NCBI GenBank assembly: GCA_031547885.1
Contig: JAVBRO010000005.1
Location: 62,001-126,000 of the forward strand
DNA from: UBA940 sp031547885
GTDB taxonomy: Bacteria > Bacteroidota > Bacteroidia > Bacteroidales > Rikenellaceae
Reading direction: 5' to 3'
DNA: 64,000 nucleotides
Made by a program: the position numbers and the translations under genes. Positions 39,083-46,768 of the stretch are shown in pieces. Under the pieces are notes generated by a model. It made no database searches and was not told the origin of the DNA. It saw nothing but the letters and a program-made list of their open reading frames with translations. The first letter of the stretch is position 1; each line of letters starts with the position of its first letter.

Positions 39083-39163
39083 AATGGTTGCACTGTCTTC
39101 AGGGCGCCGGGTCGTGGTCTGTTAGAGGGATAGACCACGGCCGCTCCGGGCACTGCAACCATT
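39083..39163. other. Long intercistronic hairpin of unknown role
   Basis: AATGGTTGCA (39083-39092) pairs with TGCAACCATT (39154-39163), and CGTGGTCT (39113-39120) pairs with AGACCACG (39132-39139) over an 11-nt loop; the region between the two stems is GC-rich and partly paired. It fills most of the 116-bp gap before the nucleoside hydrolase gene. There is no T-tract. It may be a processing or stability element, or a REP-like insertion. Confidence 0.55.
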
Positions 39164-39183
39164 TACCTAATTATCGCAGAGTT

Positions 39184-40236
39184 ATGAAAATCAGAAATAT
39201 TATTATCGCATTTGCGGCGCTGGCCGCGGTTTGTTCCTGTTCCGGGCCTTCATCTGCTGACGGCGGAAAGATGGGGGTGATATTCGAAACCGACATGGGC
39301 AACGACATAGACGACGCCCTGGCCCTGGATATGCTCTACAAATACATGGACGCCGGGAAGATTGAACTGCTCGGCATTATGTCGAATAAGAATTCTCCCT
39401 ATTCCGCCGAATTCATCGACGTGATGGGAACATGGTACGGCTATCCGGATGTGCCTGTTGGCATCGTCAGGAACGGTGCCGATTCGAGCGCCGACGGCAT
39501 CAATCCGGAAGGAGAGACCTATGTTCAGGCTGTGTGCGGCATGGCGGACGGCGGCGTGCCGGTGTTCAAACGCTCCATAGCCGATTACAACGCCCTGCCC
39601 GACGCCCACATGCTGTACCGCAAATTGCTGGCCGCACAGCCCGACTCTTCGGTGACTATCGTTTCGGTCGGTTTCTCGACCAACCTCGCCCGCCTGCTCG
39701 ACACTCCCGCCGACGGATATTCGCCGCTGACGGGACGCGAACTGGTCGAGGCAAAGGTGCGGAAACTGTCTGTCATGGCCTGCAATTTCGAAAACGAGCG
39801 CGACCTGCTTTCGGAATATAATGTCAACAGGGACATAGCATCGGCGCAGAAACTTTTCGCCGAGTGTCCAGCACCGATCGTAGTTTCGCCTTTCGAAGTG
39901 GGTATCGGGATATGCTACCCCGCGGAGAGCATCGAGAACGACTTTAACTGGGGCGTTCCGCATCCGATGGTCGAGGCGTACAAGGCTTATCTGCCGATGC
40001 CGTACGACCGCCCGACATGGGACCTGACATCGGTGCTTTACGCCGTAGACCCGCAGAATTTCTTCGGTATAAGCCCGCTCGGCACCGTTTCGATCGCCGA
40101 CGACGGCCTGTCGACATTCACGCCCGATGCTGCGGGCAAGCACCGCGTGCTGAACGTAAACGACGAACAGCGCGAAAGGATCAAAGATTACTTCGTGAAA
40201 CTGGTCTCGCAGAAACCGGCAAAGCTGCAGAAGTAG
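39184..40236 (+). CDS. Nucleoside hydrolase lipoprotein (RusNH-like)
   Basis: 350 aa from ATG 39184; the upstream open frame runs through the hairpin and lacks a signal peptide. Lipobox around AAVCSC. VIFETDMGNDIDDALAL is the calcium/ribose-binding motif (DTDxGxDDALAL type), and SEYNVNRDIASAQ is the E-x-N...D-x-A region; TWDLTSVLYAV is a further family motif. Hydrolyses N-glycosidic bonds of nucleosides to give base and ribose. It is the last gene of the LacI-controlled operon, before a strong terminator. Confidence 0.88.
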   Translation: MKIRNIIIAFAALAAVCSCSGPSSADGGKMGVIFETDMGNDIDDALALDMLYKYMDAGKIELLGIMSNKNSPYSAEFIDVMGTWYGYPDVPVGIVRNGADSSADGINPEGETYVQAVCGMADGGVPVFKRSIADYNALPDAHMLYRKLLAAQPDSSVTIVSVGFSTNLARLLDTPADGYSPLTGRELVEAKVRKLSVMACNFENERDLLSEYNVNRDIASAQKLFAECPAPIVVSPFEVGIGICYPAESIENDFNWGVPHPMVEAYKAYLPMPYDRPTWDLTSVLYAVDPQNFFGISPLGTVSIADDGLSTFTPDAAGKHRVLNVNDEQRERIKDYFVKLVSQKPAKLQK

Positions 40237-40250
40237 GGATCCCTATTGAT

Positions 40251-40291
40251 AAAAAGTCCCCGGCGAAATATATTCCTGCCGGGGACTTTTT
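40251..40291. terminator. Bidirectional intrinsic terminator
   Basis: AAAAAGTCCCCGGC (40251-40264) pairs perfectly over 14 bp with GCCGGGGACTTTTT (40278-40291). A-run and T-run on both sides make it functional in both directions between convergent operons. Confidence 0.9.
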
Positions 40292-40308
40292 GTAAATAAT
40301 AATTTCCA

Positions 40309-41151
40309 TCACAGGATCATGCCGGGCTCTCCGTTGAGCGTCCATTCGGTGATGCTGCCGTCGTTGTAATTGACGGCTGTTATCCGGATGATAATATGGT
40401 AATAACCCCGTTTGAATGTATTAAACCCCGCGAGGACCGGTGCAGCTTCTCCCGATAACGTTTGCGTGGCGCCCGACGGGGTTTTTAATACGAGGGTGAG
40501 TGTCTGCATTGCACCTGCGGTTCCGATTATGCGGCTTTCGGCGGTGTATCTGTCCCTGCCTTCCATTGCGAACGCGGGCGAGACGGACGAAGAACCGGAC
40601 AGCGCGCCGGTCCCGATATTCATAGAAGAAGCTATCCCGTCCAGCCTGGTTGAGACTACCTCCGTCACGATGCTGCCGATCTCCTTGATATTCTCACCCT
40701 CTGCCGTTATCTCATAGGTGATGCGGCCGACCTGCTGTGCCATGTGTGCCTGCACGGTGCGGTATTCGTTCTCCGTGAGGCCCTGGATATCGCCGTTGTA
40801 GGTGAACAGCCACCCCGGCATGTTGTCTATGCCGCTGCCGGATGCGGTCACCGTGGCCGTCGTGCCGTTAACGGTTATCTTGTCGGGGGTATTGTAGACA
40901 TATACGCGGTAGTCGCCCGGGTCGAACGTGTGGCCGATCTCGTTGTAGTTGCCCGAAAGCACCTCCGACCAGCTGCCGATGACCGCCCTGTAGCTCTCCG
41001 GTATATCCACTTCCTCTCCGGTCTCATCCCAAGTCGTTTCCAGAACCAGTTTTCCTCCAGGGCAATCGCTGAAATCTTCCTGCCAGCAGCCTGTCATGGC
41101 CAATGCAGCCATCACAAGGAGTTTCGATCCGTATATCCGTGCCGTTCTCAT
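40309..41151 (-). CDS. Mfa2/FimB-like fimbrial lipoprotein
   Basis: 280 aa with lipobox AMTGC (Cys22) followed by WQEDFSDCPGG. This acid-rich segment with a second Cys before Pro-Gly is typical of FimB/Mfa2 anchors and is also seen in the 61583 gene. Two beta-sandwich-like halves. It is the last gene of the - strand sigma operon, overlapping the DUF3868 gene by 4 bp (ATGA). Such lipoproteins anchor fimbriae and limit their length, but here no major fimbrillin is encoded next to it. Confidence 0.75.
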   Translation of the reverse strand: MRTARIYGSKLLVMAALAMTGCWQEDFSDCPGGKLVLETTWDETGEEVDIPESYRAVIGSWSEVLSGNYNEIGHTFDPGDYRVYVYNTPDKITVNGTTATVTASGSGIDNMPGWLFTYNGDIQGLTENEYRTVQAHMAQQVGRITYEITAEGENIKEIGSIVTEVVSTRLDGIASSMNIGTGALSGSSSVSPAFAMEGRDRYTAESRIIGTAGAMQTLTLVLKTPSGATQTLSGEAAPVLAGFNTFKRGYYHIIIRITAVNYNDGSITEWTLNGEPGMIL

Positions 41152-42284
41152 TTTCCGTTATCTTTATTTCGGTAATAAACCTTGATGTAAGCCGTGTTGC
41201 GCAGTTCGGGGAAGAAATCGCTTCGCAGGATCTCGTAAGCCTTTCCGCCGCCGACTTTTTTGATAAGGTCCATCCGGCTGGTGCCCGTCGCGGCGTCCCA
41301 TTCCGGCGAGTGGTTTATTATCCCCAGTATTTCGCTGCGGTAGGGCATCTCCGAGTCGTAGATCATTATGCGCAGTCCGTTCCAGTCGGCGCCGCCGTTG
41401 TGCATCACGAAGTCGTCGGCGCGCAGACGGGTGTTGGTCGTGATGTAGTCGCGCAGCGCGAGGCCGCGGCGTTCCCCCAGCAGTTGGTTGCGTTCGATGC
41501 TCCCTTCGGGCGAAGCGAACCCTGCGAGCATGACGGCGGCGATCTCGCTATCCTCGGCTTTTGTCAGGACATTTATGGCCGCGATGATCTGGTGGAGAAT
41601 GTTACGGTTGTTGCGGTACTCCATTTTCAGGTCGTGGCGGTCGAGTTCGAAATAGACCACCAGCGCGTTGTCGCGGATGTCGTCCGTGAAACGGATAGGT
41701 CCGTCGGGCATCGGCTCGACAAAGCCGTAATTCCCGGCGATCCGGTCGCCCGTGCTCTTCTTCTGCGGCCGGTCGGGCATTATGGTCTCGATATGCTCTT
41801 CCACGAATCCCGCGGCGACCGGGCGGACGCTGCCGCCTGTCGAGCAGCAGACCATCGCATCGGATTCGAACACCAGGCGGGACTCCGGGGTCAGAAGGGA
41901 TTCCGGCAGTGAAGCGACATAACAGTAGGTGTCGCCCTTTTCGAGCATTATCACACCCCGGTCGGAGAACGGCGTGCCCGAGGCCCGGGCGCGGCGGATC
42001 TGCGAGATGCGGGACTCGCGGCCGCGCACGGCTATCGGGGTAAGTTCACGGCGCTCCCCGCCGCCCGTCACAACGGGGGTTACGGTGATCATGCGGGTTC
42101 CTCTGGCGGCTTTCTTTCCCACGGCCGTTTCGAACGTCACCAGGGCCTGGTCGCCCTCCGAAGAGATCGCTACGCCGGTTATGTCTATGCGTTTGTTCGC
42201 GGGGGTCTCCCTGTCCGACGGCTTCTTCGCAGATGTGGAAGCAATGGTTAGCAGGGTGAACAATATGGCTGTTGTGATTCTCAT
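41148..42284 (-). CDS. DUF3868 / OmpA-like protein
   Basis: 378 aa with a signal peptide. The N-terminal half (IDITGVAISSEGDQALVTFET) is the DUF3868 type; the C-terminal half shows an OmpA-like fold (YFELDRHDLKMEYRNNRNIL, then MLAGFASPEGSIERNQLLGERRGLALRDYI), the peptidoglycan-associated pattern. It lacks the TPR tail found on its homolog at 58516, making it about 110 residues shorter. It lies between the DUF3575 gene (9 bp) and the Mfa2-like gene. Probable role: periplasmic or outer-membrane fimbrial assembly factor, as with Mfa-locus DUF3868 proteins. Confidence 0.8.
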   Translation of the reverse strand: MRITTAILFTLLTIASTSAKKPSDRETPANKRIDITGVAISSEGDQALVTFETAVGKKAARGTRMITVTPVVTGGGERRELTPIAVRGRESRISQIRRARASGTPFSDRGVIMLEKGDTYCYVASLPESLLTPESRLVFESDAMVCCSTGGSVRPVAAGFVEEHIETIMPDRPQKKSTGDRIAGNYGFVEPMPDGPIRFTDDIRDNALVVYFELDRHDLKMEYRNNRNILHQIIAAINVLTKAEDSEIAAVMLAGFASPEGSIERNQLLGERRGLALRDYITTNTRLRADDFVMHNGGADWNGLRIMIYDSEMPYRSEILGIINHSPEWDAATGTSRMDLIKKVGGGKAYEILRSDFFPELRNTAYIKVYYRNKDNGK

Positions 42285-42293
42285 GGCTCCGGG

Positions 42294-43403
42294 TTATTTG
42301 ATTATGAAGGAGAGCGATATCCCCGCCTTCGTGGGACCGAAATGGAATTCATCGAAAGATTCGTAGCTGCGGCTGCACGTCGCGCAGGCGTAGCGGTCGT
42401 ATTTCAGCCACCACACGCCGACGCCGAGAGTGAATTCGAGGTTCACCACGGAGGAGAGCATCAGTTCGTAGCCGTATGATACGCCTGCGCCCGCCGCGTA
42501 ACCCTGATAGCGGTAATCTTTTTTGAAATTGGTAAGCGGGAGCGTGTACTGAGAGATGTTGTACACGGCGCCTACGGCATGCACCCCGAAAAAATGCCCG
42601 TTGAAACGCTCGCACAGCCACCACCGGAACTCCGGCTGGACATATATGTGGACGAGTTTCTTGTTGCCGCCGCTGCTCACGCTTTCGCCTTCGCCGTTCC
42701 CGCTGTCGATTATCTTGCCATGGAGTTTCCACGGATTCCAGCCGCCCGAGACTTCCAGCGTGGTCCTGCGGCCCAGGCCGAACTCCACACCCAGGTTCGG
42801 CGTAAGGGTGAAGATCGCGTGCGTAAGATTGGTTTTCAGCGCGAAGAACGGCTGTTTTCCGCCGATATCGGTAAAACTGTCCGGATCGTCGGCAGAGAAC
42901 GAAAGCCTTTGCGAGGGATTGTTGTAAGACACCGTCTTGTACGTTCTTGTTTCGGGTTCGGGCGCCTCCTCGTCCGGGATCTCGAGTTCCAGCGCCGCGA
43001 CTGATTCGTCTTTCAGCGAGGGCGGGGGAGTGTTTTTGACAGGCTCCGCTTTTGCAGCGGTCCTGGGTTTGCCGTCCGACACGATTATCACGTGGCGGTC
43101 TTTCCTGATATATGTATGGTCGGTCCCGGCTACTATCTGTTCCAGAAGCTCGTCCACCCCGATGCGGGTCGATTTCACGGTAATCTGCCGCCCGACGTCG
43201 AAATTGCCGTGGTTCACACCTATTATAAGTCCGGCCTGTGATTCTATGAGGGATATGGCGTCGCCGGCGGTCAGCCGCATCGAAGGCAGCGTGACGGTCT
43301 GCTCCTGCGCCCGCAGGGTTCCGGCGAATATCCCCGAAACCGCGATCAGCAGCAATGCCGTGCGCCGCAGTAGCCTGTGTCTGGTTGTCTCTGTTCTTTT
43401 CAT
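42294..43403 (-). CDS. STN-domain DUF3575 outer-membrane protein
   Basis: 369 aa with a signal peptide (to LRAQ). Residues about 36-112 form a secretin/TonB short N-terminal (STN) domain (LPSMRLTAGDAISLIESQAG, STRIGVDELLEQIVAGTDHTYIRKDRHVIIV). A Pro/Glu-rich linker leads to the DUF3575 domain (FFALKTNLTHAIFTLTPNLGVE, QPEFRWWLCERFNGHFFG, HFGPTKAGISLSFIIK). A CxxC pair (YACATC) lies near the C-terminus. In FecA systems STN contacts FecR; here it is fused to DUF3575 instead of a TonB receptor. Confidence 0.8.
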   Translation of the reverse strand: MKRTETTRHRLLRRTALLLIAVSGIFAGTLRAQEQTVTLPSMRLTAGDAISLIESQAGLIIGVNHGNFDVGRQITVKSTRIGVDELLEQIVAGTDHTYIRKDRHVIIVSDGKPRTAAKAEPVKNTPPPSLKDESVAALELEIPDEEAPEPETRTYKTVSYNNPSQRLSFSADDPDSFTDIGGKQPFFALKTNLTHAIFTLTPNLGVEFGLGRRTTLEVSGGWNPWKLHGKIIDSGNGEGESVSSGGNKKLVHIYVQPEFRWWLCERFNGHFFGVHAVGAVYNISQYTLPLTNFKKDYRYQGYAAGAGVSYGYELMLSSVVNLEFTLGVGVWWLKYDRYACATCSRSYESFDEFHFGPTKAGISLSFIIK

Positions 43404-43440
43404 CCGGGTTATGGTTGGGGTATGGATGTTTTTGGCATAT

Positions 43441-43527
43441 TGTCATTCCGAGCGTAGCCGAGGAATCTGATTGCGGGGGGATTTTTGCTTTGCTCGGTCA
43501 GATGTCTCGGTTTCACTCGACATGACA
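43441..43527. repeat. Imperfect palindromic repeat (MITE/REP-like)
   Basis: Thirty-base arms: the left arm begins TGTCATTCCGAGCGTAGCCG and ends GGAATCTGA at 43470; the right arm runs TCAGATGTCTCGG to CATGACA (43498-43527) and is largely its reverse complement. The core TGTCATtCCGAG..AATCTGA is a widespread non-coding palindrome in Bacteroidetes and some other phyla. It sits between the FecR and DUF3575 genes. Confidence 0.65.
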
Positions 43528-43577
43528 GCGAATTTCATATGCTGAAAGATCCATGCAGTTTTAGTTCATATTGTTTG

Positions 43578-44534
43578 TTATCTCGGAGTAACTTTTATTG
43601 TATCCCCGTCGGATTCATAGTCGAACCCTGCGGAGAGTTGCTGCAGAAGCATCATCATATAATCGATGGTTTCGCGGCCGTCGAAACGTATCGAGAGCGG
43701 GTCTGCGGGAAGCGTCCCGGCGATTTCGAGTGCCGCCCCGTGGAAACGGCACACCTTTTCCAGTATCGATGCGATGTCCTCGCCCCTGAAATCGAGCATG
43801 GCGTACCGCCAGTTGATGTGGTCGGCAGGAATCGGCCCCACGGAGACCTCGCCGCCGCGGTATGTAAGCATAGTGCCCGGAGTCAGCGGTACGCTTCTGT
43901 CTGGAAGGAGCGCCTCGACCGAACCTTCGTAAAGCACGACTTCCGTAGCATCTGCGGATTCCTTTACATTGAATTCCGTCCCGAGCACCCTCACCGTCAG
44001 ATCCGGCACTTCCACTTCGAACGCCGTTCCGTTGTGAGCCACTTTGAAGCAGGCTTCGCCGCGCAGCTTGGCATGCCGTGACCCGTCGGCCGCCTCGGTG
44101 TAGACGAGCGAACTGTTGCTGTTGAGCCACAGTTCCGAATTGTCGGGCAGCAGTTGATATAGCATGGAGTCCGCAGTCTGGAGAGCGAGAGTAACCATTG
44201 GCTGGGCAGGCCTGTTCGTCAGCAGGAATACCGTCAGGAATATAGCTATGGGAAGAAGCACGGCCGCCACCGCCGGGATCCAGCGGGGAATCCGCCTTTT
44301 GAGCGGCAGGGGATGCCCCAGGCGCATCTTCATCCGGAGCAGGGCGGAATCCGCATCGCGGGTCCTGCCCAGCGGGAAACTGCTCCAGAGCTCTGCAAGA
44401 GCCTCATCCTTCTCTTCGCCATGGCGCGGATCGGCGAGCCATCCGGCGAAATCCTCTTCGGTTCCGACCGGATGCTCACCCCTGGCATAAGCCTCGATTA
44501 TCCGACTGACTTTTTCTCTGCTCCTGCTTTCCAT
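43578..44534 (-). CDS. FecR-family anti-sigma factor
   Basis: 318 aa. A cytoplasmic N-terminal segment (1-85), one membrane helix (about 86-105, IPAVAAVLLPIAIFLTVFLL), a periplasmic FecR domain (about 135-210, GEACFKVAHNGTAFEVEVP, VRVLGTEFNV) and a C-terminal DUF4974 domain (about 248-318). It holds the cognate ECF sigma (44674-45306) until signalled. A 139-bp gap separates it from the sigma gene. The outer-membrane partner is probably the STN-DUF3575 protein. Confidence 0.9.
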   Translation of the reverse strand: MESRSREKVSRIIEAYARGEHPVGTEEDFAGWLADPRHGEEKDEALAELWSSFPLGRTRDADSALLRMKMRLGHPLPLKRRIPRWIPAVAAVLLPIAIFLTVFLLTNRPAQPMVTLALQTADSMLYQLLPDNSELWLNSNSSLVYTEAADGSRHAKLRGEACFKVAHNGTAFEVEVPDLTVRVLGTEFNVKESADATEVVLYEGSVEALLPDRSVPLTPGTMLTYRGGEVSVGPIPADHINWRYAMLDFRGEDIASILEKVCRFHGAALEIAGTLPADPLSIRFDGRETIDYMMMLLQQLSAGFDYESDGDTIKVTPR

Positions 44535-44673
44535 AGCGATCTGTTTTTGGAAAGGTGAAGGCGTTTCCCTGCGCTTTCATAAGTAATAAACCCGAGCCCG
44601 GCAAAAGGAAACCTCTACCTTGAATTTTTATTGGAATAATTATATCGGATTACCCGGATGGGGAGATCCCGCG

Positions 44674-45306
44674 TCAGATATTAAGGATGAGAAGCATGGC
44701 GGTGACCACCTTGCGGATGTCGGCAAGGGCGAGCCTCATGTGCTTTTCGACGGCCTTCCGCGAAATACCCAGTTGTGCGGCTATCTCGTCGTTGCCCAGA
44801 CCGTCTTCCCTGTTCATCATATAGACCTTCTGTCTCTGCACAGGCATATTGTCCACCGTCAACTTGACCAGCAGTTCGGTTTCGCGGGCTATGAACTCCT
44901 CGTCGGAAGGGATGGTGTCGTCGGCTTTCACGGCGCTGGCCGCATAATTGGTGCGTACCTTATTATGGCGGAAGTAATTGAGAACAGCGTTACGGGCGGA
45001 TGTATATATAAAGGAGTTGAAATTCCGGGACGGGTCGAGTTTGTCCCTGCCGGTCCACAGCGAAGCGAAAACATCCGAGACGATATCTTCCGCATCTTCC
45101 CTGCGTTTGACGAGCGAAGCCACGAAGCCGTTTATCCGGTTATAATATACGGTGAAAACACGGTCGTACGCGGCGTGGCCGCCCTCTTTCAGGGCCTGTA
45201 TCACATCGGCTCCGACAGCCGGTCCATCCTTTGATAAGGATTTACCGGAGCCGCGCTCTCCGCTGAGGTTCGTGTCGGTTGATCGGTCTGTTCTCTCCAT
45301 CGCCAT
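44674..45306 (-). CDS. ECF RNA polymerase sigma factor (FecI-like)
   Basis: 210 aa. Region 2 is YDRVFTVYYNRINGFVASLVKRREDAEDIVSDVFASLW with FIYTSARNAVLNYFRHNK (split here by position about 46-115), and region 4 is LGNDEIAAQLGISRKAVEKHMRLALADIRK. Starts ATG at 45306 or two codons later at 45300. Co-operonic with FecR. It shares the ETELLVKLTVDNMP..R..VYMMNRED segment with the second ECF factor at 55444, so the two arose by duplication. Likely directs transcription of its own fimbria-like operon. Confidence 0.92.
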   Translation of the reverse strand: MAMERTDRSTDTNLSGERGSGKSLSKDGPAVGADVIQALKEGGHAAYDRVFTVYYNRINGFVASLVKRREDAEDIVSDVFASLWTGRDKLDPSRNFNSFIYTSARNAVLNYFRHNKVRTNYAASAVKADDTIPSDEEFIARETELLVKLTVDNMPVQRQKVYMMNREDGLGNDEIAAQLGISRKAVEKHMRLALADIRKVVTAMLLILNI

Positions 45307-45333
45307 GGCGGCGTCCTAAAAGTTGATTGATTA

Positions 45334-45365
45334 CAAATATAGCGAAAGCCGAGAGACGAGCCAAA
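45334..45365 (-). promoter_or_regulatory. Proximal promoter of the sigma operon
   Basis: On the minus strand: TTTG (45365-45362), 20-bp spacer, TATATTTG (45341-45334). The leader to the start codon at 45306 is short (about 27 bp). Confidence 0.7.
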
Positions 45366-45402
45366 CTTGTTTGAGCTTGTCCGAGGCGCATCCTATATTA
45401 TA

Positions 45403-45432
45403 CAAATGTAGCGTTTTTTTGTGAGATGCAAA
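45403..45432 (-). promoter_or_regulatory. Distal promoter of the sigma operon
   Basis: Minus strand: TTTG (45432-45429), 18-bp spacer, TACATTTG (45410-45403). A second tandem housekeeping-type promoter upstream of the sigma gene. Confidence 0.6.
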
Positions 45433-45574
45433 ACCGGCCGTACAAAACGCCGGAAGAGGATATTGCCGCGTATGTTTGAAAAATTTTGATCTCCGGAGGT
45501 AACCTTTTCCGTGCCCCGGGTTTATTAATTACAAAAGCAACCAACAAACAATGTCTGAACTAACACTTACTATT

Positions 45575-46576
45575 ATGAAAAAAATGTTTTTACTGGCGGC
45601 GGCAGCGGTTATGCTGGCAGGCTGCTGGAACAACGAGAACGGCGGCGACAAAATCAAAAAAACCATCGAACCGGGAACCGCAACCGATTTCCAAAAAATC
45701 CGCAAGGATGCTCTCAAGGACCTGCTGATCGAAAAAACATTCGACGCTACCGAAGGCATCACATTCACCTCTCCGAAAGGTGTTGAATTTTTCCTTAACG
45801 GCTGGATTTATGACGAGAATTGGGAACGCATCACGGGCGACGTCAAACTCGAATATATCGAGTTGTTCGATCGCGGCAGCATGGTGGTCGCCAACAAACC
45901 CCTGAAAGGCAGGGACGCGGACGGCAACCTGATCCCGCTGATAACCGGCGGCGAGTTCTACATTAACGTGACCAAGGACGGCGAACCCGTGCGGCACGCC
46001 TACTATAATATGGTGATCCCCGGCGACCTGACCGGCGGCGTTGACAAGCGCGACGGCCTCGACCCGATGTCGTTCTGGCTGGGAGATATCGACGATAACG
46101 GCGATCTGTTCTGGAGACAGTTCGGAGAGGGGGACGACAGGGATGGCAACAAGGAGGGCGGAGTCTGGCCCGACGGCGAGAACAATACCTACAACCTGTT
46201 CGGAAGTGATTTCGGCTGGATCAACGTCGACGTCCTGGCCGGCGAAGAGGGCGAGAAGACCCCGCTGCTCGTAAGCGTGCCCGATGGCTACGACAATAAG
46301 AACGCCTCGGTATATGTGGCGTATGTCGGACAAACGGACCGCCTGGCCTTTCTGGACGTCTATTCTCCCACGGAAAAACTCTTCACCGAGCACTACGGCT
46401 GGGCTCCGATAGGATTCGAACTATATGTGATCTTCACGGCCGAGGAGAACGGCAGCTTCGTCTACTGCACAAAGAAAGTGACGATCGCCAAAGAGACCAT
46501 CATCTACGTTACCCTCGGTGAACTTCTCACGGGAACCAAGGATCAGGTCATAGCGGCGATCAACGCTCTTCCGTAA
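45575..46576 (+). CDS. Uncharacterised secreted lipoprotein
   Basis: 333 aa from the internal ATG 45575, which starts a clean lipoprotein signal (VMLAGC, Cys17); the ATG at 45551 adds eight residues before the hydrophobic core. The mature part is acidic with beta-rich segments (GVEFFLNGWIYDENWERITGDV, GGEFYINVTKDGEPV) but no recognised family. It ends before a terminator and is divergent from the sigma operon with a 268-bp spacer. A possible -7 box TATGTTTG is at 45471-45478 without a good -33 partner. Confidence 0.75.
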   Translation: MKKMFLLAAAAVMLAGCWNNENGGDKIKKTIEPGTATDFQKIRKDALKDLLIEKTFDATEGITFTSPKGVEFFLNGWIYDENWERITGDVKLEYIELFDRGSMVVANKPLKGRDADGNLIPLITGGEFYINVTKDGEPVRHAYYNMVIPGDLTGGVDKRDGLDPMSFWLGDIDDNGDLFWRQFGEGDDRDGNKEGGVWPDGENNTYNLFGSDFGWINVDVLAGEEGEKTPLLVSVPDGYDNKNASVYVAYVGQTDRLAFLDVYSPTEKLFTEHYGWAPIGFELYVIFTAEENGSFVYCTKKVTIAKETIIYVTLGELLTGTKDQVIAAINALP

Positions 46577-46646
46577 CCCCTGAAAAAAAGCACTCACTAC
46601 AGCGCTGCCCGGGCACAACCCCCTTGAATATTTGAAGACCCCCGCC

Positions 46647-46677
46647 ACCCCCGAAGTTGGACAATAACTTCGGGGGT
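46647..46677 (+). terminator. Intrinsic terminator
   Basis: ACCCCCGAAGTT (46647-46658) pairs perfectly with AACTTCGGGGGT (46666-46677) over a 7-nt loop and is followed by GTTTTG. It terminates the lipoprotein gene. Confidence 0.85.
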
Positions 46678-46680
46678 GTT

Positions 46681-46709
46681 TTGTAATATGATAAATAATC
46701 GTATTTTTA
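46681..46709 (+). promoter_or_regulatory. Candidate promoter of the transglutaminase-like gene
   Basis: TTG at 46681-46683, 18-bp spacer, TATTTTTA at 46702-46709 (one mismatch to TAnnTTTG at the last base). About 60 bp before the ATG at 46769. Confidence 0.4.
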
Positions 46710-46768
46710 CGAGAAATAAATGCCGGCACACCGACCCCGTTTTATTATTAACTATTAATCCTTCTGAA

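Noticed and set aside
45471..45478. TATGTTTG as promoter of the 45575 lipoprotein
   Set aside because: No TTG element at 18-20 bp; kept only as a remark in the gene entry.
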